Of a stretch of DNA of 64,000 bases, positions 49,181 to 61,523 are shown one piece after another (position 1 is the first letter of the stretch; every line of letters starts with the position of its first letter). The DNA lies in the NCBI GenBank assembly GCA_037954235.1, contig JBBMOA010000048.1, forward strand, positions 1 through 64,000, read 5' to 3'. The stretch is from Aulostomus chinensis. Its lineage: Eukaryota; Chordata; Actinopteri; Syngnathiformes; Aulostomidae. Both the position numbers and the translations under genes were made by a program. Under the pieces are notes generated by a model. That model was not told where the DNA came from. It ran no database searches and saw only the letters and a program-made list of their open reading frames with translations.

Positions 49181-52172
49181 GAAAACTCACTTTGAACAAA
49201 AGTTATGGCTGTTTTGTGTCCCACGTCACAGATAGCGTTTTCTCAGCGAGAGAAGGCCAAAATGAACACTTCATGCAGAACTCCTGTATTTTGATGAAAA
49301 CTCACTGAAATCAAGCTGTAACTTCAAGTTTATGCATCTTTCTATGCTTTCAGGTTGAAACTTGACTGAAAACTCACTTTGAAGAAAAGTTAGAGCATTT
49401 TTGTATCACAGGTCACAAATAGCGTTTTCTCAGCGAGAGAAGGCCAAAATGAACACTTCATGCAGAACTCCTGTATTTTGATGAAAACTCACTGAAATCA
49501 AGCTGTAACTTCAAGTTTATGCATCTTTCTATGCTTTCAGGTTGAAACTTGACTGAAAACTCACTTTGAAGAAAAGTTAGAGCATTTTTGTATCACAGGT
49601 CACAAATAGTGTTTTCTCAGCGAGAGAAGGCCAAAATGAACACTTCATGCAGAACTCCTGTATTTTGATGAAAACTCACTGAAATCAATCTGTAACTTCA
49701 AGTTTATGCATCTTTCTATGCTTTCAGGTTGAAACTTGACTGAAAACTCACTTTGAAGAAAAGTTAGAGCATTTTTGTATCACAGGTCACAAATAGTGTT
49801 TTCTCAGCGAGAGAAGGCCAAAATGAACACTTCATGCAGAACTCCTGTATTTTGATGAAAACTCACTGAAATCCACCTGTAACTTCAAGTTGATGCATCT
49901 TTCTATGCTTTCAGGTTGAAACTTGACTGAAAACTCACTTTGAAGAAAAGTTAGAGCATTTTTGTATCACAGGTCACAAATAGTGTTTTCTCAGCGAGAG
50001 AAGGCCAAAATGAACACTTCATGCAGAACTCCTGTATTTTGATGAAAACTCACTTAAATCAAGCTGTAACTTCAAGTTTATGCATCTTTCTATGCTTTCA
50101 GGTTGAAACTTGACTGAAAACTCACTTTGAACAAAAGTTATGGCTGTTTTGTGTCGCAGGTCACAAATAGTGTTTTCTCAGCGAGAGAAGGCCAAAATGA
50201 ACACTTCATGCAGAACTCCTGTATTTTGATGAAAACTCACTGAAATCAAGCTGTAACTTCAAGTTTATTCATCTTTCTATGCTTTCAGGTTGAAACTTGA
50301 CTGAAAACTCACTTTGAACAAAAGTTATGGCTGTTTTGTGTCCCACGTCACAAATAGCGTTTTCTCAGCGAGAGAAGGCCAAAATGAACACTTCATGCAG
50401 AACTCCTGTATTTTGATGAAAACTCACTGAAATCAAGCTGTAACTTCAAGTTTATGCATCTTTCTATGCTTTCAGGTTGAAACTTGACTGAAAACTCACT
50501 TTGAAGAAAAGTTATGGCTGTTTTGTGTCCCACGTCACAGATAGCGTTTTCTCAGCGAGAGAAGGCCAAAATGAACACTTCATGCAGAACTCCTGTATTT
50601 TGATGAAAACTCACTGAAATCAAGCTGTAACTTCAAGTTTATGCATCTTTCTATGCTTTCAGGTTGAAACTTGACTGAAAACTCACTTTGAAGAAAAGTT
50701 AGAGCATTTTTGTATCACAGGTCACAAATAGTGTTTTCTCAGCGAGAGAAGGCCAAAATGAACACTTCATGCAGAACTCCTGTATTTTGATGAAAACTCA
50801 CTGAAATCCACCTGTAACTTCAAGTTGATGCATCTTTCTATGCTTTCAGGTTGAAACTTGACTGAAAACTCACTTTGAAGAAAAGTTAGAGCATTTTTGT
50901 ATCACAGGTCACAAATAGTGTTTTCTCAGCGAGAGAAGGCCAAAATGAACACTTCATGCAGAACTCCTGTATTTTGATGAAAACTCACTTAAATCAAGCT
51001 GTAACTTCAAGTTTATGCATCTTTCTATGCTTTCAGGTTGAAACTTGACTGAAAACTCACTTTGAACAAAAGTTATGGCTGTTTTGTGTCGCAGGTCACA
51101 AATAGTGTTTTCTCAGCGAGAGAAGGCCAAAATGAACACTTCATGCAGAACTCCTGTATTTTGATGAAAACTCACTGAAATCAAGCTGTAACTTCAAGTT
51201 TATTCATCTTTCTATGCTTTCAGGTTGAAACTTGACTGAAAACTCACTTTGAACAAAAGTTATGGCTGTTTTGTGTCCCACGTCACAAATAGCGTTTTCT
51301 CAGCGAGAGAAGGCCAAAATGAACACTTCATGCAGAACTCCTGTATTTTGATGAAAACTCACTGAAATCAAGCTGTAACTTCAAGTTTATGCATCTTTCT
51401 ATGCTTTCAGGTTGAAACTTGACTGAAAACTCACTTTGAACAAAAGTTATGGCTGTTTTGTGTCGCAGGTCACAAATAGTGTTTTCTCAGCGAGTAAAGG
51501 CCAAAATGAACACTTCATGCAGAACTCCTGTATTTTGATGAAAACTCACTGAAATCAAGCTGTAACTTCAAGTTTATGCATCTTTCTATGCATTCAGGTT
51601 GAAACTTGACTGAAAACTCACTTTGAAGAAAAGTTAGAGCATTTTTGTATCACAGGTCACAAATAGCGTTTTCTCAGCGAGAGAAGGCCAAAATGAACAC
51701 TTCATGCAGAACTCCTGTATTTTGATGAAAACTCACTGAAATCAAGCTGTAACTTCAAGTTTAAGCATCTTTCTATGCTTTCAGGTTGAAACTTGACTGA
51801 AAACTCACTTTGAAGAAAAGTTAGAGCATTTCTGTATCACAGGTCACAAATAGTGTTTTCTCAGCGAGAGAAGGCCAAAATGAACACTTCATGCAGAACT
51901 CCTGTATTTTGATGAAAACTCACTGAAATCAAGCTGTAACTTCAAGTTTATGCATCTTTCTATGCTTTCAGGTTGAAACTTGACTGAAAACTCACTTTGA
52001 AGAAAAGTTAGAGCATTTTTGTATCACAGGTCACAAATAGTGTTTTCTCAGCGAGAGAAGGCCAAAATGAACACTTCATGCAGAACTCCTGTATTTTGAT
52101 GAAAACTCACTGAAATCCACCTGTAACTTCAAGTTTATGCATCTTTCTATGCTTTCAGGTTGAAACTTGACT
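49181..52172. repeat. Higher-order repeat unit 3, partial (about 16 monomers)
   Basis: It restarts with Ps (CACAGATAG) and follows unit 2 at an exact 5797-bp offset: CAATCTG at 49686 versus 43889 and GAGTA at 51492 versus 45695. Order: Ps Qs Qs Qk Qs Rs Ps Ps Qk Qs Rs Ps Rs Qs Qs Qk. The match fades after the Q-s at 51799; the next Q-k has normal TTTATGC instead of AGTATATGC. Private marks: a GAAG-started P at 50490 and ATTTCTGTATC near 51828. Confidence 0.9.
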
Positions 52173-55100
52173 GAAAACTCACTTTTAACAAAAGTTATGG
52201 CTGTTTTGTGTCGCAGGTCACAAATAGTGTTTTCTCAGCGAGAGAAGGCCAAAATGAACACTTCATGCAGAACTCCTGTATTTTGATGAAAACTCATTGA
52301 AATCCAACTGTAACTTCAAGTTTATGCATCTTTCTATGCTTTCAGGTTGAAACTTGACTGAAAACTCACTTTGAAGAAAAGTTAGAGCATTTTTGTATCA
52401 CAGGTCACAAATAGTGTTTTCTCAGCGAGAGAAGGCCAAAATGAACACTTCATGCAGAACTCCTGTATTTTGATGAAAACTCACTGAAATCAAGCTGTAA
52501 CTTCAAGTTTATGCATCTTTCTATGCTTTCAGGTGGAAACTTGACTGAAAACTCACTTTGAACAAAAGTTATGGCTGTTTTGTGTCCCACGTCACAAATA
52601 GCGTTTTCTCAGCGAGAGAAGGCCAAAATGAACACTTCATGCAGAACTCCTGTATTTTGATGAAAACTCACTGAAATCAAGCTGTAACTTCAAGTTTATG
52701 CATCTTTCTATGCTTTCAGGTTGAAACTTGACTGAAAACTCACTTTGAACAAAAGTTATGGCTGTTTTGTGTCGCAGGTCACAAATAGTGTTTTCTCAGC
52801 GAGAGAAGGCCAAAATGAACACTTCATGCAGAACTCCTGTATTTTGATGAAAACTCACTGAAATCAAGCTGTAACTTCAAGTTTATGCATCTTTCTATGC
52901 TTTCAGGTTGAAACTTGACTGAAAACTCACTTTGAACAAAAGTTATGGCTGTTTTGTGTCCCATGTCACAAATAGCGTTTTCTCAGCGAGAGAAGGCCAA
53001 AATGAACACTTCATGCAGAACTCCTGTATTTTGATGAAAACTCACTGAAATCAAGCTGTAACTTCAAGTTTATGCATCTTTCTATGCTTTCAGGTTGAAA
53101 CTTGACTGAAAACTCACTTTGAACAAAAGTTATGGCTGTTTTGTGTCCCACGTCACAAATAGCGTTTTCTCAGCGAGAGAAGGCCAAAATGAACACTTCA
53201 TGCAGAACTCCTGTATTTTGATGAAAACTCACTGAAATCAAGCTGTAACTTCAAGTTTATGCATCTTTCTATGCTTTCAGGTTGAAACTTGACTGAAAAC
53301 TCACTTTGAACAAAAGTTATGGCTGTTTTGTGTCCCACGTCACAAAAAGCGTTTTCTCAGCGAGAGAAGGCCAAAATGAACACTTCATGCAGAACTCCTG
53401 TATTTTGATGAAAACTCACTGAAATCAAGCTGTAACTTCAAGTTTATGCATCTTTCTATGCTTTCAGGTTGAAACTTGACTGAAAACTCACTTTGAAGAA
53501 AAGTTAGAGCATTTTTGTATCACAGGTCACAAATAGTGTTTTCTCAGCGAGAGAAGGCCAAAATGAACACTTCATGCAGAACTCCTGTATTTTGATGAAA
53601 ACTCACTGAAATCAAGCTGTAACTTCAAGTTTATGCATCTTTCTATGCTTTCAGGTTGAAACTTGACTGAAAACTCACTTTGAAGAAAAGTTAGAGCATT
53701 TTTGTATCACAGGTCACAAATAGTGTTTTCTCAGCGAGAGAAGGCCAAAATGAACACTTCATGCAGAACTCCTGTATTTTGATGAAAACTCACTGAAATC
53801 CACCTGTAACTTCAAGTTTATGCATCTTTCTATGCTTTCAGGTTGAAACTTGACTGAAAACTCACTTTGAACAAAAGTTATGGCTGTTTTGTGTCGCAGG
53901 TCACAAATAGTGTTTTCTCAGCGAGAGAAGGCCAAAATGAACACTTCATGCAGAACTCCTGTATTTTGATGAAAACTCACTGAAATCCACCTGTAACTTC
54001 AAGTTTATGCATCTTTCTATGCTTTCAGGTTGAAACTTGACTGAAAACTCACTTTGAAGAAAAGTTAGAGCATTTTTGTATCACAGGTCACAAATAGTGT
54101 TTTCTCAGCGAGAGAAGGCCAAAATGAACACTTCATGCAGAACTCCTGTATTTTGATGAAAACTCACTGAAATCAAGCTGTAACTTCAAGTTTATGCATC
54201 TTTCTATGCTTTCAGGTTGAAACTTGACTGAAAACTCACTTTGAACAAAAGTTATGGCTGTTTTGTGTCCCACGTCACAAATAGCGTTTTCTCAGCGAGA
54301 GAAGGCCAAAATGAACACTTCATGCAGAACTCCTGTATTTTGATGAAAACTCACTGAAATCAAGCTGTAACTTCAAGTTTATGCATCTTTCTATGCTTTC
54401 AGGTTGAAACTTGACTGAAAACTCACTTTGAAGAAAAGTTAGAGCATTTTTGTATCACAGGTCACAAATAGTGTTTTCTCAGCGAGAGAAGGCAAAAATG
54501 AACACTTCATGCAGAACTCCTGTATTTTGATGAAAACTCACTGAAATCAAGCTGTAACTTCAAGTTTATGCATCTTTCTATGCTTTCAGGTTGAAACTTG
54601 ACTGAAAACTCACTTTGAACAAAAGTTATGGCTGTTTTGTGTCCCACGTCACAAATAGCGTTTTCTCAGCGAGAGAAGGCCAAAATGAACACTTCATGCA
54701 GAACTCCTGTATTTTGATGAAAACTCACTGAAATCAAGCTGTAACTTCAAGTTTATGCATCTTTCTATGCTTTCAGGTTGAAACTTGATTAAAAACTCAC
54801 TTTGAAGAAAAGTTAGAGCATTTTTGTGTCCCACGTCACAAATAGCGTTTTCTCAGCGAGAGAAGGCCAAAATGAACACTTCATGCAGAACTCCTGTATT
54901 TTGATGAAAACTCACTGAAATCAAGCTGTAACTTCAAGTTTATGCATCTTTCTATGCTTTCAGGTTGAAACTTGACTGAAAACTCACTTTGAAGAAAAGT
55001 TAGAGCATTTTTGTATCACAGGTCACAAATAGTGTTTTCTCAGCGAGAGAAGGCCAAAATGAACACTTCATGCAGAACTCCTGTATTTTGATGAAAACTC

Positions 55101-56285
55101 ACTGAAATCAAGCTGTAACTTCAAGTTTATGCATCTTTCTATGCTTTCTGGTTGAAACTTGACTGAAAACTCACTTTGAAGAAAAGTTAGAGCATTTTTG
55201 TATCACAGGTCACAAATAGTGTTTTCTCAGCGAGAGAAGGCCAAAATGAACACTTCATGCAGAACTCCTGTATTTTGATGAAAACTCACTGAAATCCACC
55301 TGTAACTTCAAGTTTATGCATCTTTCTATGCTTTCAGGTTGAAACTTGACTGAAAACTCACTTTGAACAAAAGTTATGGCTGTTTTGTGTCGCAGGTCAC
55401 AAATAGTGTTTTCTCAGCGAGAGAAGGCAAAATGAACACTTCATGCAGAACTCCTGTATTTTGATGAAAACTCACTGAAATCCACCTGTAACTTCAAGTT
55501 TATGCATCTTTCTATGCTTTCAGGTTGAAACTTGACTGAAAACTCACTTTGAAGAAAAGTTAGAGCATTTTTTTATCACAGGTCACAAATAGTGTTTTCT
55601 CAGCGAGAGAAGGCCAAAATGAACACTTCATGCAGAACTCCTGTATTTTGATGAAAACTCACTGAAATCAAGCTGTAACTTCAAGTTTATGCATCTTTCT
55701 ATGCTTTCAGGTTGAAACTTGACTGAAAACTCACTTTGAACAAAAGTTATGGCTGTTTTGTGTCCCACGTCACAAAAAGCGTTTTCTCAGCGAGAGAAGG
55801 CCAAAATGAACACTTCATGCAGAACTCCTGTATTTTGATGAAAACTCACTGAAATCAAGCTGTAACTTCAAGTTTATGCATCTTTCTATGCTTTCAGGTT
55901 GAAACTTGACTGAAAACTCACTTTGAAGAAAAGTTAGAGCATTTTTGTATCACAGGTCACAAATAGTGTTTTCTCAGCGAGAGAAGGCCAAAATGAACAC
56001 TTCATGCAGAACTCCTGTATTTTGATGAAAACTCACTGAAATCCACCTGTAACTTCAAGTTTACGCATCTTTCTATGCTTTCAGGTTGAAACTTGACTGA
56101 AAACTCACTTTGAACAAAAGTTATGGCTGTTTTGTGTCGCAGGTCACAAATAGTGTTTTCTCAGCGAGAGAAGGCCAAAATGAACACTTCATGCAGAACT
56201 CCTGTATTTTGATGAAAACTCACTGAAATCAAGCTGTAACTTCAAGTTTATGCATCTTTCTATGCTTTCAGGTTGAAACTTGACT
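52173..56285. repeat. Mixed satellite block (monomers 280-301)
   Basis: Order: Rk Qs Ps Rs Ps Ps Ps Qs Qk Rk Qs Ps Qs Ps [hybrid]s Qs Qk Rk Qs Ps Qk Rs. The first monomer has CTTTTAAC and TCCAACTG. The hybrid at 54791 starts as Q (GAAGAAAAGTTAGAGC) and ends as P (GTGTCCCACG, AGCG), the reverse of the M mosaic. P with CACAAAAAGCG occurs at 53295 and 55725. A 1-bp loss lies near 55428. Confidence 0.83.
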
Positions 56286-59200
56286 GAAAACTCACTTTGA
56301 AGAAAAGTTAGAGCATTTTTGTATCACAGGTCACAAATAGTGTTTCTCAGCGAGAGAAGGCCAAAATGAACACTTCATGCAGAACTCCTGTATTTTGATG
56401 AAAACTCACTGAAATCAAGCTGTAACTTCAAGTTTATGCATCTTTCTATGCTTTCAGGTTGAAACTTGACTGAAAACTCACTTTGAACAAAAGTTATGGC
56501 TGTTTTGTGTCGCAGGTCACAAATAGTGTTTTCTCAGCGAGAGAAGGCCAAAATGAACACTTCATGCAGAAATCCTGTATTTTGATGAAAACTCTCTGAA
56601 ATCAAGCTGTAACTTCAAGTTTATGCATCTTTCTATGCTTTCAGGTTGAAACTTGACTGAAAACTCACTTTGAAGAAAAGTTAGAGCATTTTTGTATCAC
56701 AGGTCACAAATAGTGTTTTCTCAGCGAGAGAAGGCCAAAATGAACACTTCATGCAGAACTCCTGTATTTTGATGAAAACTCACTGAAATCCACCTGTAAC
56801 TTCAAGTTTATGCATCTTTCTATGCTTTCAGGTTGAAACTTGACTGAAAACTCACTTTGAAGAAAAGTTAGAGCATTTTTGTATCACAGGTCACAATAGT
56901 GTTTTCTCAGCGAGAGAAGGCCAAAATGAACACTTCATGCAGAACTCCTGTATTTTGATGAAAACTCACTGAAATCAAGCTGTAACTTCAAGTTTATGCA
57001 TCTTTCTATGCTTTCAGGTTGAAACTTGACTGAAAACTCACTTTGAACAAAAGTTATGGCTGTTTTGTGTCCCACTTCACAAATAGCGTTTTCTCAGCGA
57101 GAGAAGGCCAAAATGAACACTTCATGCAGAACTCCTGTATTTTGATGAAAACTCACTGAAATCAAGCTGTAACTTCAAGTTTATGCATCTTTCTATGCTT
57201 TCAGGTTGAAACTTGACTGAAAACTCACTTTGAAGAAAAGTTAGAGCATTTTTGTATCACAGGTCACAAATAGTGTTTTCTCAGCGAGAGAAGGCCAAAA
57301 TGAACACTTCATGCAGAACTCCTGTATTTTGATGAAAACTCACTGAAATCAAGCTGTAACTTCAAGTTTATGCATCTTTCTATGCTTTCAGGTTGAAACT
57401 TGACTGAAAACTCACTTTGAACAAAAAGTTATGGCTGTTTTGTGTCCCACGTCACAAATAGCGTTTTCTCAGCGAGAGAAGGCCAAAATGAACACTTCAT
57501 GCAGAACTCCTGTATTTTGATGAAAACTCACTGAAATCAAGCTGTAACTTCAAGTTTATGCATCTTTCTATGCTTTCAGGTTGAAACTTGACTGAAAACT
57601 CACTTTGAAGAAAAGTTAGAGCATTTTTGTATCACAGGTCACAAATAGTGTTTTCTCAGCGAGAGAAGGCCAAAATGAACACTTCATGCAGAACTCCTGT
57701 ATTTTGATGAAAACTCACTGAAATCCACCTGTAATTTCAAGTTTATGCATCTTTCTATGCTTTCAGGTTGAAACTTGACTGAAACTCACTTTGAACAAAA
57801 GTTATGGCTGTTTTGTGTCGCAGGTCACAAATAGTGTTTTCTCAGCGAGAGAAGGCCAAAATGAACACTTCATGCAGACTCCTGTATTTTGATGAAAACT
57901 CACTGAAATCCACCTGTAACTTCAAGTTTATGCATCTTTCTATGCTTTCAGGTTGAAACTTGACTGAAAACTCACTTTGAAGAAAAGTTAGAGCATTTTT
58001 GTATCACAGGTCACAAATAGCGTTTTCTCAGCGAGGAGAAGGCCAAAATGAACACTTCATGCAGAACTCCTGTATTTTGATGAAAACTCACTGAAATCAA
58101 GCTGTAACTTCAAGTTTATGCATCTTTCTATGCTTTCAGGTTGAAACTTGACTGAAAAACTCACTTTGAAGAAAAGTTAGAGCATTTTTGTATCACAGGT
58201 CACAAATAGTGTTTTCTCAGCGAGAGAAGGCCAAAATGAACACTTCATGCAGAACTCCTGTATTTTGATGAAAACTCACTGAAATCAAGCTGTAACTTCA
58301 AGTTTATGCATCTTTCTATGCTTTCAGGTTGAAACTTGACTGAAAACTCACTTTGAAGAAAAGTTAGAGCATTTTTGTATCACAGGTCACAAATAGTGTT
58401 TTCTCAGCGAGAGAAGGCCAAAATGAACACTTCATGCAGAACTCCTGTATTTTGATGAAAACTCACTGAAATCCACCTGTAACTTCAAGTTTATGCATCT
58501 TTCTATTCTTTCAGGTTGAAACTTGACTGAAAACTCACTTTGAACAAAAGTTATGGCTGTTTTGTGTCGCAGGTCACAAATAGTGTTTTCTCAGCGAGAG
58601 AAGGCCAAAATGAACACTTCATGCAGAACTCCTGTATTTTGATGAAAACTCACTGAAATCCACCTGTAACTTCAAGTTTATGCATCTTTCTATGCTTTCA
58701 GGTTGAAACTTGACTGAAAACTCACTTTGAAGAAAAGTTAGAGCATTTTTGTATCACAGGTCACAAATAGTGTTTTCTCAGCGAGAGAAGGCCAAAATGA
58801 ACACTTCATGCAGAACTCCTGTATTTTGATGAAAACTCACTGAAATCAAGCTGTAACTTCAAGTTTATGCATCTTTCTATGCTTTCAGGTTGAAACTTGA
58901 CTGAAAACTCACTTTGAACAAAAGTTATGGCTGTTTTGTGTCCCACTTCACAAATAGCGTTTTCTCAGCGAGAGAAGGCCAAAATGAACAACTTCATGCA
59001 GAACTCCTGTATTTTGATGGAAAACTCACTGAAATCAAGCTGTAACTTCAAGTTTATGCATCTTTCTATGCTTTCAGGTTGAAACTTGACTGAAAACTCA
59101 CTTTGAAGAAAAGTTAGAGCATTTTTGTATCACAGGTCACAAATAGTGTTTTCTCAGCGAGAGAAGGCCAAAATGAACACTTCATGCAGAACTCCTGTAT

Positions 59201-61523
59201 TTTGATGAAAACTCACTGAAATCCACCTGTAACTTCAAGTTTATGCATCTTTCTATGCTTTCAGGTTGAAACTTGACTGAAAACTCACTTTGAACAAAAG
59301 TTATGGCTGTTTTGTGTCGCAGGTCACAAATAGTGTTTTCTCAGCGAGAGAAGGCCAAAATGAACACTTCATGCAGAACTCCTGTATTTTGATGAAAACT
59401 CACTGAAATCAAGCTGTAACTTCAAGTTTATGCATCTTTCTATGCTTTCAGGTTGAAACTTGACTGAAAACTCACTTTGAAGAAAAGTTAGAGCATTTTT
59501 GTATCACAGGTCACAAATAGTGTTTTCTCAGCGAGAGAAGGCCAAAATGAACACTTCATGCAGAACTCCTGTATTTTGATGAAAACTCACTGAAATCAAG
59601 CTGTAACTTCAAGTTTATGCATCTTTCTATGCTTTCAGGTTGAAACTTGACTGAAAAACTCACTTTGAAGAAAAGTTAGAGCATTTTTGTATCACAGGTC
59701 ACAAATAGTGTTTTCTCAGCGAGAGAAGGCCAAAATGAACACTTCATGCAGAACTCCTCTATTTTGATGAAAACTCACTGAAATCCACCTGTAACTTCAA
59801 GTTTATGCATCTTTCTATGCTTTCAGGTTGAAACTTGACTGAAAACTCACTTTGAACAAAAGTTATGGCTGTTTTGTGTCCCACGTCACAAATAGCGTTT
59901 TCTCAGCGAGAGAAGGCCAAAATGAACACTTCATGCAGAACTCCTGTATTTTGATGAAAACTCACTGAAATCAAGCTGTCACTTCAAGTTTATGCATCTT
60001 TCTATGCTTTCAGGTTGAAACTTGACTGAAAACTCACTTTGAAGAAAAGTTAGAGCATTTTTGTATCACAGTCACAAATAGTGTTTTTCTCAGCGAGAGA
60101 AGGCCAAAATGAACACTTCATGCAGAACTCCTGTATTTTGATGAAAACTCACTGAAATCCACCTGTAACTTCAAGTTTATGTATCTTTCTATGCTTTCAG
60201 GTTGAAACTTGACTGAAAACTCACTTTGAACAAAAGTTATGGCTGTTTTGTGTCGCAGGTCACAAATAGTGTTTCTCAGCGAGAGAAGGCCAAAATGAAC
60301 ACTTCATGCAGAACTCCTGTATTTTGATGAAAACTCACTGAAATCCACCTGTAACTTCAAGTTTATGCATCTTTCTATGCTTTCATGTTGAAACTTGACT
60401 GAAAACTCACTTTGAAGAAAAGTTAGAGCATTTTTGTATCACAGGTCACAAATAGTGTTTTCTCAGCGAGAGAAGGCCAAAATGAACACTTCATGCAGAA
60501 CTCCTGTATTTTGATGAAAACTCACTGAAATCAAGCTGTAACTTCAAGTTTATGCATCTTTCTATGCTTTCAGGTTGAAACTTGACTGAAAACTCACTTT
60601 GAACAAAAGTTATGGCTGTTTTGTGTCGCAGGTCACAAATAGTGTTTTCTCAGCGAGAGAAGGCCAAAATGAACACTTCATGCAGAACTCCTGTATTTTG
60701 ATGAAAACTCACTGAAATCAAGCTGTAACTTCAAGTTTATGCATCTTTCTATGCTTTCAGGTTGAAACTTGACTGAAAACTCACTTTGAACAAAAGTTAT
60801 GGCTGTTTTGTGTCGCAGGTCACAAATAGTGTTTTCTCAGCGAGAGAAGGCCAAAATGAACACTTCATGCAAAACTCCTGTATTTTGATGAAAACTCACT
60901 GAAATCCACCTGTAACTTCAAGTTTATGCATCTTTCTATGCTTTCAGGTTGAAACTTGACTGAAAACTCACTTTGAACAAAAGTTATGGCTGTTTTGTGT
61001 CGCAGGTCACAAATACCGTTTCTCAGCGAGAGAAGGCCAAAATGAACACTTCATGCAGAACTCCTGTATTTTGATGAAAACTCACTGAAATCAAGCTGTA
61101 ACTTCAAGTTTATGCATCTTTCTATGCTTTCAGGTTGAAACTTGACTGAAAACTCACTTTGAAGAAAAGTTAGAGCATTTTTGTATCACAGGTCACAAAT
61201 AGTGTTTTCTCAGCGAGAGAAGGCCAAAATGAACACTTCATGCAGAACTCCTGTATTTTGATGAAAACTCACTGAAATCAAGCTGTAACTTCAAGTTTAT
61301 GCATTTTTCTATGCTTTCAGGTTGAAACTTGACTGAAAACTCACTTTGAAGAAAAGTTAGAGCATTTTTTGTATCACAGGTCACAAATAGTTTTTTTCTC
61401 AGCGAGAGAAGGCCAAAATGAACACTTCATGCAGAACTCCTGTATTTTGATGAAAACTCACTGAAATCCACCTGTAACTTCAAGTTTATGCATGTTTCTA
61501 TGCTTTCAGGTTGAAACTTGACT
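56286..61523. repeat. Satellite block with dense 1-bp indels (monomers 302-329)
   Basis: Order: Qs Rs Qk Qs Ps Qs Ps Qk Rk Qs Qs Qk Rk Qs Ps Qk Rs Qs Qk Ps Qk Rk Qs Rs Rk Rs Qs Qk. I count about 16 single-base gains or losses in 28 monomers, for example GTGTTTCTC near 56341, GAAACTCAC at 57781, GCGAGGAG near 58031, GAAAAACTC at 58154 and 59653, GTGTTTTTCTC near 60083 and a T-run gain near 61368. The other 314 monomers have about 8. Most fall in short A or T runs. Confidence 0.85.
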
